Of a stretch of 39,876 nucleotides of DNA, positions 1 to 9,065 are shown piece by piece (positions within the stretch are counted from its first letter, which is position 1; each line of letters opens with the position of its first letter). The position numbers and the translations under genes were made by a program. The DNA lies in NCBI GenBank assembly GCA_028877215.1, contig JAPPFJ010000022.1, positions 1 through 39,876 on the forward strand. The letters are read 5' to 3'. This DNA is from Gemmatimonadota bacterium. GTDB taxonomy: Bacteria > Latescibacterota > UBA2968 > GCA-2709665. The notes under the pieces are model-generated. The model had not been told where the DNA came from. It worked only from the letters and a program-made list of their open reading frames with translations, and did no database searches.

Positions 1-3000
1 GTGGCGTTTTCGCCGGATGGAACTACGCTGGCCAGTGGCAGCACGGACGAAACGGTTCGCCTTTGGTATGCCGCCAGTGGAGAGCTTAAAGTCATCCTGG
101 AAGGCCATACGTGGGGAGTCACTTCGGTGGCATATTCGCCGGATGGAACTGCGCTGGCCAGTGGCACTCGGGACAGAACCATTCGGATGTGGGACGCCGC
201 AAGCGGAGGGTTGAAGGCCACTATGGAAGGCTATACGTGGGGAGTCAATGCGGTGGCATATTCACCGGATGGAACCACCCTTGCAAGTGGCGGTATGGAC
301 GAAATCGTACGGGTATGGGATGCCGTCAGCGCACAATTGAAAACCGTTCTCGAAGGCCATACGGGCGCCGTCCATTCGTTGGCGTTTTCGCCGGATGGAT
401 CTACCATCGCCAGTGTTGACCACAATCGGGTACGGTTGTGGGATCCCGCCAGCGGCCGATTGACAGCCACCTTGAAGGGCCACGCGCGAGATGTTACTTC
501 TGTTGCCTTTTCGCCGGACGGTAATGCCCTTGCAAGTGGCGACGCCGACGGAACAATCAGGTTATGGGATGCCGCCAGTGGCAGAGTGCGGTCCATTTTC
601 GAAGCCAGTTTTTTTGATGTAACTTCGATCGCATATTCCCCTGACGGCGCCACCCTTGCAACTGGGAGCTGGGACGGTCTTCGGTTGTGGGACGTCGCAA
701 GCGGAGGGTTGAAGGGCACTTTGGAAGGCGATACGTGGTCAGTCACTTCGGTAGCGTATTCGCCGGATGGAAACACGCTGGCCAGTATCAATCGTGACAA
801 AACCGTTCAGATATGGGACGCTGCCAGCGGTGCATTGAAGGCGACTGTCCCAGGCAACGTTCTCATCGGCGATCTGTGGGATCGTCCTTCGGTGGCGTAT
901 TCGCCGGATGGAACCACGTTGGCCATTGGCGGTTACTATACCGTCCGGCTGTGGGAAACCGACAGCGGTCGGATGAAAACCACTCAGGCAGGCACCACGG
1001 TGAGAGTCATTTCGGTGGCGTATTCGCCGGATGGAAACACGATTGCAAGTGGCGGTGAAGACGGGACAATTCGGCTGTGGGATGTCGCCGTCGGTCAGCC
1101 GAAGGACGTCCTCGAGGGCCATGCTGGTTCCGTCACTGCCGTGGCGTATTCGCCGGAGGGAACGATTCTCGCCAGCGGCAGTGATGACGGCACCATCATT
1201 CTGTGGAATGTAACGCCGGATCCATCCGTTTCGGCACCGGAAACTCCGGAAGGAGCAGGTCAAGATTATACCTATTGGGGGTTGCCAAGAGGCGCGCGGT
1301 CCCGCATGGGCAAGGGCAGAATCGGACGGGGCGACAAGGTAGTCGTCTATTCGCCCGATGGAACGAGGCTCGCGGTGGCCAGTTCGGTAGGCATCTGGCT
1401 GTATGATGCCCACACCCTTACTGAAATCTCACTGCTCCAAGGCCAAAGCAACGACGTTGTTTCGATGGCGTATTCGCCGGACGGATCCACCCTCGCCGCC
1501 GCTAACGACAATATCGTTCACCTGTGGGATACGGCCAGCGGACACGTGCAGGCTGTCCTTGAGAACTTTCACGCTGATTTTTCGAGCAGTATTCCGGCAG
1601 CCGTCGTTTCGGTGGCGTATGCGCCTGACGGAGCCACCCTTGCAACTGGCGACGAATCCGGGACGGTTCGTTTGTGGGATGTCGCCAACGGACAGGTGAG
1701 AGCCACCTTGTCGGAACGTGATTGGAATGACGTTTCGGTGGCGTATTCGCCGGATGGATCCACCCTCATGAGCGCCAGCTTCAGCGGCGCGGTGCGGCTG
1801 TGGGATGTGGCCGGTGGACGAGAGAAAGCCGTTTTCACGGCCGATAAGAGAGGCGCCCCTGCTGTGGCGTATTCGCCGGATGGTACCACAATTGCAATTT
1901 TCGCCGACGATAGAATACGGATGTGGGATATCCGCAGCGATCAGGTTCAGACCATCTTCGAAGGCATTGAGGCAGACGTGTCTTTCGCAGTATACTCGCC
2001 GGATGGCGCGTCGATTGCATGCGGTTCAGACAACAGGGTTCGCTTGTGGGACGTCGCCCAGCGACAGTTTAAGACCGACTTTAATGCCCACGAGTACAAA
2101 GTCCATTCGGTGGCGTATTCGCCGGACGGAGCCAACCTCGCCACCGCCGCCTTGAACGGAGTTCGGCTGTGGGATTCGCGCAGCAATCGGTTAATTGCCG
2201 ACCTGAAGGGCCATACGATTTGGATTAGCTTGTCGATGGCGTATCTGCAGGGTGGAGCTGTCATCGCTAGTGCCGATTCGGACGGTTCAATTCGCCTGTG
2301 GGATGTCGACGCCCGCCGATTTCGAAAATCCATCATGCTTGAGGGGCCGTGGCCCAACTCTATCGTATATTCGCCGGACGGAACGACCATCGCAGGCGGT
2401 AATGGGAGCCCACTGACCCCGGAATTGTTGGAAGAGCTGGCAGTTCCGGGCATTGTCAAGCAGATATTGGCATTTCTTTATGGGACATCTGATAAGGAAG
2501 AAAACGTGGTACGTCTGTGGGACGCCGCCACGGGGCGTTTGAAGACCACCTTCACGGGCCACGAGTTGGGAGCCGTCTCGGTAGCGTATTCGCCGGATGG
2601 ACGCGCCCTCGCCAGCGCAAGTTGGGACGGCTCGATTCGATTGTGGGACATTGCCAACGGACAGGTGAAGACCGTTTTGACGACCCTTCCAGCGTCTGCC
2701 CATGCCGTGGCGTATTCGCCGGATGGACGCACCCTTGCCGGTGGGAGTGGTGACGGTACTGTTCGGCTCTGGGAGGTGGACAGCGGACAGCTGAAGGCCA
2801 CGCTTACGGGGCATACACAGGCCGTACATATCGTGGCGTATTCGCCGGATGGGACCACCCTCGCCAGTGCCAGTGGCGGTCCGGACCCGACCATTCGGTT
2901 GTGGGATGTCTCCAACGGCCGGTTGCGAGGGGTTGTTCGCGGCCAAAGGAGGGAGGTCAGTTCACTGGCCTTTTCGCCAGATGGCGCCACGCTCGCCGGT

Positions 3001-3387
3001 ACCGACTGGAGAACGGAAGTTTACCTGTGGAATTCCAAAAACGGCGAGTTGAAGGCGATTCTTGAGAGCCACGACCGTCCAGTAAACTCGCTTGCGTATT
3101 CGCCGGATGGACACACCCTCGCCAGTGGCGGTGGGGACGGCACAATCCTGCTTTGGGACGTGTCAACGTATATCACCTCTCAACCTCCGGATACGTCTCA
3201 GATTCGCAGCTCTGACTTTGACGGCGACGGGACTGTCGGATTTGGTGATTTTGTCCGCTTCGCCGGGAAGTTCGGATTGAGCCAGGGCGATGAGGGTTAT
3301 GATGCTCGTTTTGATCTGGACGGTAATGGCGCCGTCGGTTTCAGCGACTTTCTGATCTTTGCGCAAAGCTTCGGCAAAGATGTGTAG
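1..3387 (+). CDS. Giant WD40-repeat protein with C-terminal dockerin-like pair (5' partial)
   Basis: The frame is open to the first base, so the N-terminus, with any signal peptide or catalytic head, lies outside the window. I count 24 WD40 blades of about 40 residues, each with an SPDG turn and an RLWD end. Ten precede and fourteen follow a hinge near residues 420-465 (YWGLPRGARSRMGKG, then GIWLYD). The hinge matches that of three other proteins here, but no Big_1 domain precedes it. Blade 19 carries an insertion of about 30 residues. Residues 1072-1128 hold two 12-residue calcium loops (DFDGDGTVGFGD and DLDGNGAVGFSD). WD40 propellers are normally protein-binding scaffolds. The role is probably extracellular binding or display; no enzyme domain is visible in this part. 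Confidence 0.9.
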   Translation: MAFSPDGTTLASGSTDETVRLWYAASGELKVILEGHTWGVTSVAYSPDGTALASGTRDRTIRMWDAASGGLKATMEGYTWGVNAVAYSPDGTTLASGGMDEIVRVWDAVSAQLKTVLEGHTGAVHSLAFSPDGSTIASVDHNRVRLWDPASGRLTATLKGHARDVTSVAFSPDGNALASGDADGTIRLWDAASGRVRSIFEASFFDVTSIAYSPDGATLATGSWDGLRLWDVASGGLKGTLEGDTWSVTSVAYSPDGNTLASINRDKTVQIWDAASGALKATVPGNVLIGDLWDRPSVAYSPDGTTLAIGGYYTVRLWETDSGRMKTTQAGTTVRVISVAYSPDGNTIASGGEDGTIRLWDVAVGQPKDVLEGHAGSVTAVAYSPEGTILASGSDDGTIILWNVTPDPSVSAPETPEGAGQDYTYWGLPRGARSRMGKGRIGRGDKVVVYSPDGTRLAVASSVGIWLYDAHTLTEISLLQGQSNDVVSMAYSPDGSTLAAANDNIVHLWDTASGHVQAVLENFHADFSSSIPAAVVSVAYAPDGATLATGDESGTVRLWDVANGQVRATLSERDWNDVSVAYSPDGSTLMSASFSGAVRLWDVAGGREKAVFTADKRGAPAVAYSPDGTTIAIFADDRIRMWDIRSDQVQTIFEGIEADVSFAVYSPDGASIACGSDNRVRLWDVAQRQFKTDFNAHEYKVHSVAYSPDGANLATAALNGVRLWDSRSNRLIADLKGHTIWISLSMAYLQGGAVIASADSDGSIRLWDVDARRFRKSIMLEGPWPNSIVYSPDGTTIAGGNGSPLTPELLEELAVPGIVKQILAFLYGTSDKEENVVRLWDAATGRLKTTFTGHELGAVSVAYSPDGRALASASWDGSIRLWDIANGQVKTVLTTLPASAHAVAYSPDGRTLAGGSGDGTVRLWEVDSGQLKATLTGHTQAVHIVAYSPDGTTLASASGGPDPTIRLWDVSNGRLRGVVRGQRREVSSLAFSPDGATLAGTDWRTEVYLWNSKNGELKAILESHDRPVNSLAYSPDGHTLASGGGDGTILLWDVSTYITSQPPDTSQIRSSDFDGDGTVGFGDFVRFAGKFGLSQGDEGYDARFDLDGNGAVGFSDFLIFAQSFGKDV

Positions 3388-3498
3388 AATTCGATTCAAG
3401 GCGAGACATACGCGTAATGTCAAAGAAAGGAGGATTGGCGCTGTACGAAAGTCGACACCCTGAACTCCGCGGCCGTCCCGTCGAAGGGCAAGCCGCCT

Positions 3499-3585
3499 TT
3501 GACAGTTATAAATTACAATGGCTGTCAATAACTGCATTACTGGGAAATTATAGATTGGCTGTCAGGGCCAGACGCATCGTATAAT
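3499..3585 (+). promoter_or_regulatory. Candidate promoter/operator region upstream of the small exported protein
   Basis: A TATAAT hexamer lies at 3580-3585, with a weak TTGGCT at 3555-3560 (19-base spacing). Just upstream, TTGACAG (3499-3505) and CTGTCAA (3522-3528) form an inverted repeat. TGGCTGTCA occurs twice as a direct repeat (3519-3527 and 3556-3564), the second overlapping the possible -35. This looks like a repressor-type operator on a promoter. The assignment rests on pattern alone. Confidence 0.35.
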
Positions 3586-3628
3586 TCGCTTCATAATTCA
3601 ATGGTTCATTATCTCAAGGAGCAAGCCC

Positions 3629-4204
3629 ATGAAACAACTGAAGTACGTCATCGTTCTCTTAAGCACTTTGACGTTTATGTCTTTGAGCTCCCCAGGCCCC
3701 GCTTTCGGACAAAGCGTGGGCGACCGCGTACGGGTGACCTTGGCCGATGACGAATTGATCGGGTCCGTCGTGCAGGTAGAGGATGAGGGATTTGTCCTCT
3801 ATCGCCCGGGTCGTGAGCGTCACACTATCGAGTTCAACGATATAAGTATTCTCGAGCGGAGGACTAAATCCGGGAGTCACTGGAAATTCGGCGGGGCAGT
3901 CGGTTTTGCCGTGGGAGGTACCGCGGGCGGCTTTTTGGGCTGGGGTGCAAAACGGATCGACAACAATCTTTCTGACACTTTTTCTCGCGAGGACGAAACG
4001 GGGTGGACGGTTGCAGGTGTATTTCTCGGTGGTGTTACCGTCGGGCTGCTTGGTAGCGGCATCGGGTTTCTGATAAAGAAACACAAATGGCAGGCGATTC
4101 CGATACCCTCTGTCAGTGGACGCTTGCGGATCAGTCCCATGTTGGACGTGGCCTCCAGCGCCAGTAATCGGCGTGCGGTACTGGGCGCGCGTATCCGGTT
4201 CTGA
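3629..4204 (+). CDS. Small exported protein with two glycine-rich membrane segments
   Basis: The product has 191 residues. The start ATG follows CAAGGAGC with good spacing. Residues 1-27 form a signal peptide ending at AFGQ. Residues 28-80 look like a small beta domain (VGDRVRVTLADDELIGSVVQ), as in proteins with an SH3-like or Sm-like fold. Two glycine-rich hydrophobic stretches follow, near residues 90-110 (GGAVGFAVGGTAGGFLGWG) and 130-150, resembling glycine-zipper membrane segments, and the tail ends in RIRF. I do not recognise a family with certainty. It is probably envelope-associated. It lies about 100 bases before the metalloprotease gene on the same strand and may be cotranscribed with it. 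Confidence 0.7.
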   Translation: MKQLKYVIVLLSTLTFMSLSSPGPAFGQSVGDRVRVTLADDELIGSVVQVEDEGFVLYRPGRERHTIEFNDISILERRTKSGSHWKFGGAVGFAVGGTAGGFLGWGAKRIDNNLSDTFSREDETGWTVAGVFLGGVTVGLLGSGIGFLIKKHKWQAIPIPSVSGRLRISPMLDVASSASNRRAVLGARIRF

Positions 4205-4301
4205 CCGGCGCAGTTACAGTTCGCCTGGATTTCGGGTGCGAACCGGATTCGGGATAGGTGGCAGCGTTTTGTACAAACGGGATTCCGGAGGCATTCCCCC
4301 G

Positions 4302-7109
4302 ATGAGAATGAAATTCTCCGTTGCGAGAATCATCGCGTCGAATGTCGTGGTCATATCGGTGACATTCGCGTTACCGGTAATTGGATTCGGTCTGGTTTTC
4401 GATCTGATCGATGACTTCCTTGATGTCGCCCACAACGGCGGCCTGCTCGCCGGTCGTTCTGAGGGCGGCGATTTATACCAGTGGCGGCTTACAACTGCGT
4501 CCGGTTGTTGCGATCGAGATCCCACCGAAGACTTCAATACGCTGGAATCCGCGAGGAACACCTGGTCCCGCGGCATCTGGTCGGATGGGACGACAGTGTG
4601 GGTGGCAGACGACGGCGACGATAAGCTGTACGCCTACGATATGATCTCCACGGCCCGGGAACCCGCCAAAGACTTCGATACCCTGGATGCCGCCCGAAAC
4701 CTGTCGCCAGGCGGGATCTGGTCCGACGGGAACACGATGTGGGTGGCGGACGACTGGGACCACAAGCTGTACGCCTACGATATGATCTCCACGGCCCGGG
4801 AACCCGCCAAAGACTTCAATACGTTAATGGCCGCTGGCAATAACGACCCAGCGGGCATCTGGTCGGACGGAACGACGATGTGGGTGTCGGATGAACTGGA
4901 CGACAAGCTGTACGCCTACAATCTAAAGACCACGGCACGGGATCCTCGAAAAGACTTCAATACGTTGCAGGCCGCTGGAAACAGTAATCCGGTTGGCATC
5001 TGGTCGGACGGAACGACGATGTGGGTGGCGGACGACCGGGACGACAAGCTGTACGCCTACGACATGCCGGCCCACGGCCCGGTCACGGAAGGCGTCGCGG
5101 ATTTCGATGACGATGGGAAGGTTGATTTTTCAGACTTTTTGACCTTCGCCGCAGGATTCGGCGCGCATCGCGGCGACGCGGGGTATGACGCGCGTTTCGA
5201 TCTGAACGGCGACGGCGCGATCGGCTTTGCCGACTTCCTGATCTTTACGCAGAGTTTCGGCACGGTGATTTCGTCGCCCGACGGCCGAGGTCCGGACCTG
5301 GTGGTCGCCGCGCCTGAAGTCAGCGATAACGCGCTCACCTCCGGGCGAAAATTCACACTCATTGCGACTGCGCGCAACCGGGGCAGCGGTCGGGCGGACT
5401 CGACCGTGCTGCGTTTTTACCGTTCGTGGGACGCGACGATTTCCAGGAGTGATCGAGACGTTGGCTCGCACGGGGTGCGGGGCCTCGCGGCCTTGAGCGC
5501 GGTCGAGGCATCGATTCGCTTGTCTGCGCCATCCGCCGGGGAGTATTTCTACGGGGCATGCATAGAGCCCGTGGCCGGCGAAGCCGATACGGAGAATAAC
5601 TGTTCGAATTCGGTGTCGCTTACAGTCGCGCCCCGGGCTTCGCCCGCCGGAGCGACGAAACTGTATTGGACGGACCGGCGCACGGACAGGATTCAGCGCG
5701 CCGATCTGAACGGGTCAGGGGTTGAAGATCTGGTTACACGCGGCCTGGATAAGCCTAACGGTCTGGCTCTGGACGTGTCCGGCGGAAAATTGTACTGGGC
5801 AGACGCCGGTACAGACAAAATTCAGCGGCCAAACCTCGATGGGACCGACGTCGAAGACATCATCACTAGCGCCGACGGGCTGGTCGATCCCTCGGACGTG
5901 GCCGTGAGAGGAGCAGCAACCGGCAAAGGCAGCGGCCCCGACGTGGTAGTTGAATCGGTTTCAGTAGACAACGCCAATCCGTATGCCGGGACATACATTG
6001 AGTTGAGCGCCAGGGTTCGAAATCTGGGCAACAGCCTTTCCGATTCTCCCACATTGATCTACTACCGCTCGACGGATGAGACAATAACAACGGCAGATAC
6101 GCGAGTCGGTACGGATTCGGTGTGGCGTGTTCCGGCCTCCGCTTCCGCAGACGCGTCTATTGATCTGATCGTCCCGTCAGAATCTGGGACCTACTACTAC
6201 GGGGCATGCGTAGTGTCTCTTTACGGAGAAACCAATAGGTCGAACAACTGCTCCAGGGCCGTCACTCTCACCGTGACGTCTCCGCCGCCCTTCAACATAG
6301 AAATTGTCTTCCTCGAAGGCTACCGCGAACGATTCGAGGCTTCTCAGAAGGCCTTGTTCCGCCGTGCCGCGTCGCGTTGGATGTCGATCATCACGAAAGA
6401 TATGCCGGACATCGATTTCTCTGGCAATCCCTTCGAAGAGGTGTACGAGGGATTCGGGAGGATTCGCGTCAATGACGTCATAGACGATCTGCGGATTTTC
6501 GCGCGCTTTCGCGAAATCGACGGCGACGGTGGAACGGTCGGCACGGCTCGGCCGGTAATTGTGGGCAAGTCGACGGGTTTGCCGAAAATCGGATTGATAG
6601 AAATCGATAAGGACGATTTCGAACGGGGTTTCGACACCTTCCTTCTGGCTACGATGATCCATGAGATCGGGCACATTCTCGGGTTCGGGACGCTCTGGAA
6701 CCCGATGAATATGGTACGCGGGGTCAGCGACAGGCACTTCACCGGCCCATTGGCGATCCAGGCGTTCGACAACGCGGGAGGCAGAGCCTATGGTGGTCCG
6801 AAGGTCCCCGTCGAAGCCGACAGCGGTCATTGGAGGCAGTCCGTATTCGGCTTCGAGTTGATGACGAAGAGTTCCCCCGGCGGACGAATAATGCTTAGCG
6901 CGATAACGACCCAGTCGCTGGCCGATCTCGGCTACGAGGTCGACGTCCGTCGTGCGGACGAGTACAGGCTGCCCGACCCGGCAGGCGCGAAGCCCGTTGC
7001 GGAGCACCACCCGGACTGGGGCGATTGCATCGCGGAGGGACCGGTCTACGTGGTTGATGAAAACGGGCGCATCGTGGACGTCGTCGGTGAACAGGAAAGC
7101 GTGGAGTAG
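4302..7109 (+). CDS. Mosaic leishmanolysin-like (M8-type) metalloprotease with propeller-like, CARDB and internal dockerin modules
   Basis: The start at 4302 is preferred because GGAGG sits 10 bases upstream, and an earlier in-frame start would overlap the previous gene. The product has 935 residues. A hydrophobic signal or anchor spans residues 7-33. Four 47-residue repeats follow (residues 77-255, GIWSDGTTMWVADD type), then a calcium-loop pair (267-320) that is internal, not terminal. Next come a CARDB-like domain (331-442), two YWTD-type repeats (452-535) and a second CARDB-like domain (546-658). The protease domain is C-terminal: HEIGHILGFGTLW at 787-799 supplies two zinc histidines and the catalytic Glu; H843 (SGHW) is the probable third ligand and M854 (FELM) the Met-turn. 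HExxHxxGFGTLW with a distant His is typical of bacterial leishmanolysin-like proteins. Substrate unknown; probably extracellular. Confidence 0.85.
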   Translation: MRMKFSVARIIASNVVVISVTFALPVIGFGLVFDLIDDFLDVAHNGGLLAGRSEGGDLYQWRLTTASGCCDRDPTEDFNTLESARNTWSRGIWSDGTTVWVADDGDDKLYAYDMISTAREPAKDFDTLDAARNLSPGGIWSDGNTMWVADDWDHKLYAYDMISTAREPAKDFNTLMAAGNNDPAGIWSDGTTMWVSDELDDKLYAYNLKTTARDPRKDFNTLQAAGNSNPVGIWSDGTTMWVADDRDDKLYAYDMPAHGPVTEGVADFDDDGKVDFSDFLTFAAGFGAHRGDAGYDARFDLNGDGAIGFADFLIFTQSFGTVISSPDGRGPDLVVAAPEVSDNALTSGRKFTLIATARNRGSGRADSTVLRFYRSWDATISRSDRDVGSHGVRGLAALSAVEASIRLSAPSAGEYFYGACIEPVAGEADTENNCSNSVSLTVAPRASPAGATKLYWTDRRTDRIQRADLNGSGVEDLVTRGLDKPNGLALDVSGGKLYWADAGTDKIQRPNLDGTDVEDIITSADGLVDPSDVAVRGAATGKGSGPDVVVESVSVDNANPYAGTYIELSARVRNLGNSLSDSPTLIYYRSTDETITTADTRVGTDSVWRVPASASADASIDLIVPSESGTYYYGACVVSLYGETNRSNNCSRAVTLTVTSPPPFNIEIVFLEGYRERFEASQKALFRRAASRWMSIITKDMPDIDFSGNPFEEVYEGFGRIRVNDVIDDLRIFARFREIDGDGGTVGTARPVIVGKSTGLPKIGLIEIDKDDFERGFDTFLLATMIHEIGHILGFGTLWNPMNMVRGVSDRHFTGPLAIQAFDNAGGRAYGGPKVPVEADSGHWRQSVFGFELMTKSSPGGRIMLSAITTQSLADLGYEVDVRRADEYRLPDPAGAKPVAEHHPDWGDCIAEGPVYVVDENGRIVDVVGEQESVE
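4530..5066 (+). repeat. Four tandem 141-base repeats coding for 47-residue propeller-like units
   Basis: The units begin at residues 77, 124, 171 and 218 of the leishmanolysin-like protein, each with a DFxTLxxAxN start and a GIWSDGTTMWVAD core. About 50 bases are identical between the first and second unit junctions (from 4623 and from 4764), so the duplication is fairly recent or kept uniform by gene conversion. Confidence 0.75.
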
Positions 7110-7295
7110 AGGTGGCGCGCGTTTTCCGGCGCCATCTCAGCCTCCGTCTTCCGACTTTGGCCAAGACGCAGCGCTTAAGAAGGATCGCAGCCCCTGGCCA
7201 GGTGGACGGCTCTCGGCGAATTGCCTGATCGATGTGCCTTGGAATCCGTAGTCCTCGCAGACCGACAGATACCGCTTTTTCAGGGAGATTTTCGA

Positions 7296-8462
7296 ATGCA
7301 AGCCCTCTTGCGTATTTCCGCTGTTCTCTTGTTGACGGGCATCGTTTACGCGAAGTCTCAGGCCATCCATGCTTTTCCCGCCGCGGCTGATAGTCAGTTT
7401 ACGGGCAGCGTCCCATTGGAGCTACCCAGGGTTCCACTAAATGCGTCCTCCCGCCAGTTGGAACAGCTCTTTGATGAGATCATCCGCAAGACCGAAGAGC
7501 GGGAGGCCTTTTCGGAGGTCAAGGAGAGGAACATGTCGTTCTCCGCCCTGGAGGATATGAAGAGGCTCCGCTCGGAGTTCGTTGCCTCCAAGACCGAAGC
7601 GGAGCTGTTCTACGCACTCGTGAAGCTCAGCAACGCCCGGCGGGACAACCACCTTTGGCTAGACTACGACGATGCTGTGGTCGATGGTGTCTTCGTCGGC
7701 CGGAGCGTCCCGGAACCGCCAGATGGCAGGGCACCGATTCATGTACTTCCAGACCTCTCGGACATTCACAACCCGGCGTTTATTGTCGCCGCCGTGCATT
7801 CAAGGTTTACCTCACCGAAACCTGGGGACGCCATCGTGGGCGTCAACGGTCGGTCGATTGAGGAGTACATAAAGGAATTCACATTCTGGACGAGGCATTC
7901 CACTCTTCACGGACTGAATTGGAAAATGGCAGCCTTATTTCCCTTTCGGTTGCGCGAGGTCCCGCTGAACTTGTATTCAGACCGCTTGGACCTCACTCTT
8001 GAGCGCCCGTCTGGGATGCGCTACGACGTTTCACTTCCCTATTGCGAAAGATGTGGCGCTTGGGGTCTTGGCGGCCCTGATCTCAGCGGATTCACCGAAG
8101 TGATGAGACTGGACAGCTTCAATGTTCTGCTCGATCGGAACCAAGGGATAATCCTGCTTCAGTGGTTGGACTTCGATAACGAACTGATCCAGGATATCAT
8201 CGACCTGATGGAGTACGCCGAGCAGGAGCGGCTACTCGACTACGACATGATTATCGACGTTAGCAGGAGCAGTGGTGGTTCGCGCGGCGCCTACGCGATA
8301 CTGCGGCTGGTTGACCGGCCATTCCGCACGACATTCGGTAACGTCCGGCTAAGCGACCTTGGAAGGGAGCGCATCAGCTGGTACGTCGATAGTGAACCCC
8401 GTACCGACGCGCCGGACATTTTCGGTCTCAATTGGGGGATCCCCTGCAGGATGCTCCCGTAA
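7296..8462 (+). CDS. S41-like serine protease, C-terminally truncated by frameshift/deletion
   Basis: The start at 7296 is chosen for its AGGGAG ribosome site and signal peptide (MQALLRISAVLLLTGIVYAK). The frame gives 388 residues. Features recall the S41 (tail-specific protease) family: a PDZ-like strand-loop near 176-190 (PGDAIVGVNGRSIEEY), and residues 318-337 (DVSRSSGGSRGAYAIL), where the Ser in GGS (S329) is the candidate nucleophile. The family usually continues well past this point. Here the frame stops soon after DIFGLNWG, and a Big_1/dockerin tail begins in another frame. The gene appears to have lost the end of the protease domain and the beginning of Big_1, so an active product is doubtful. 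Family assignment is moderate, from motif arrangement only. Confidence 0.65.
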   Translation: MQALLRISAVLLLTGIVYAKSQAIHAFPAAADSQFTGSVPLELPRVPLNASSRQLEQLFDEIIRKTEEREAFSEVKERNMSFSALEDMKRLRSEFVASKTEAELFYALVKLSNARRDNHLWLDYDDAVVDGVFVGRSVPEPPDGRAPIHVLPDLSDIHNPAFIVAAVHSRFTSPKPGDAIVGVNGRSIEEYIKEFTFWTRHSTLHGLNWKMAALFPFRLREVPLNLYSDRLDLTLERPSGMRYDVSLPYCERCGAWGLGGPDLSGFTEVMRLDSFNVLLDRNQGIILLQWLDFDNELIQDIIDLMEYAEQERLLDYDMIIDVSRSSGGSRGAYAILRLVDRPFRTTFGNVRLSDLGRERISWYVDSEPRTDAPDIFGLNWGIPCRMLP

Positions 8463-8815
8463 ACTTCACCGTCACCGCCGGCGGTGGGGCGCTCTCGGAC
8501 ACCACCGCCACGACCGATGCCGACGGCCGCGCATCGACCACGCTGACGCTTGGGTCCCAGCCGGTCACGAACACCGTAGTCGCAACGGTATCGGGCCTCG
8601 ATCCGGTGACCTTTACTGCGACCTGTAAGGCGCATCCGGATTTTGACGCCGACGGTACCGTCGGTTTTGCGGATTTCGTGCTCTTCGCGGCAAACTTCGG
8701 GTTGAGTCATGGGGACGAAGCGTATGACGCGCGGTTCGACCTGGACGGGAACGGCGCCATCGGGTTTAGCGATTTTCTGATCTTTGCCGGCGTTTTCGGC
8801 AAGAGTGCCTCGTAA
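8435..8815 (+). pseudogene. Out-of-frame Big_1 fragment plus dockerin-like tail of the broken S41 gene
   Basis: From GDPLQDAPVNFTVTAGGG onward the frame encodes the second half of a Big_1 (invasin-type Ig-like) domain and then the calcium-loop pair (DFDADGTVGFAD and DLDGNGAIGFSD), ending at 8815. In the intact paralogues about 30 residues of Big_1 precede this point (ISGDGQQG up to DQHGNPL), and they are missing here. No convincing ribosome site precedes the fragment. It is best read as the displaced C-terminus of the upstream protease gene, with the junction near 8430-8437. Confidence 0.65.
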
Positions 8816-8853
8816 ACCGTCGGAACCGGGGGGCCTGGCCGGTTCTGTCGTGA

Positions 8854-8918
8854 GGCGGGCGCAGCGATGGCGGCGCCTTCTACTCGCTCCAGTCTTCCGG
8901 CGCTGCCCGTCGCCCGCC
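8854..8918. repeat. GC-rich hairpin element, copy 1 (shared with 23114-23173)
   Basis: Outer arms GGCGGGC and GCCCGCC enclose a GGCGCC-rich core, and the middle CTCGCTCCAGT-TTCCGGCGC is nearly the same in both copies. Each copy lies 3' of a dockerin gene and 5' of a metzincin-WD40 gene. It could be a terminator without a U-tract, a regulatory hairpin, or part of the duplicated segment. The function is unknown. Confidence 0.5.
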
Positions 8919-9065
8919 GTCATATGTGCGCGTGGTTGCGTCACCCAAGCGGAAACGACGTGGGTAGAGCTTGTAACATGTCGGAGAAGCCACAATGTCC
9001 TGGTGTCCGGTAGTCCCGACGATTGAGTTGCTGTGAAAGCCGTTAATCGACAATAGGAGATGATC

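Noticed and set aside
231..2990. Long antisense open frames opposite the WD40 proteins
   Set aside because: They mirror the WD40 repeat periodicity (SGEYATE and similar repeats), lack ribosome sites and arise from codon bias on the opposite strand.
3499..3519. TTGACA at 3499 with TACAAT at 3514 as a promoter
   Set aside because: The spacing is only 9 bases, far below what sigma-70 promoters allow.
8854..8918. Integron attC site
   Set aside because: The hairpin lacks the paired core sites expected of attC, and no integrase is present.
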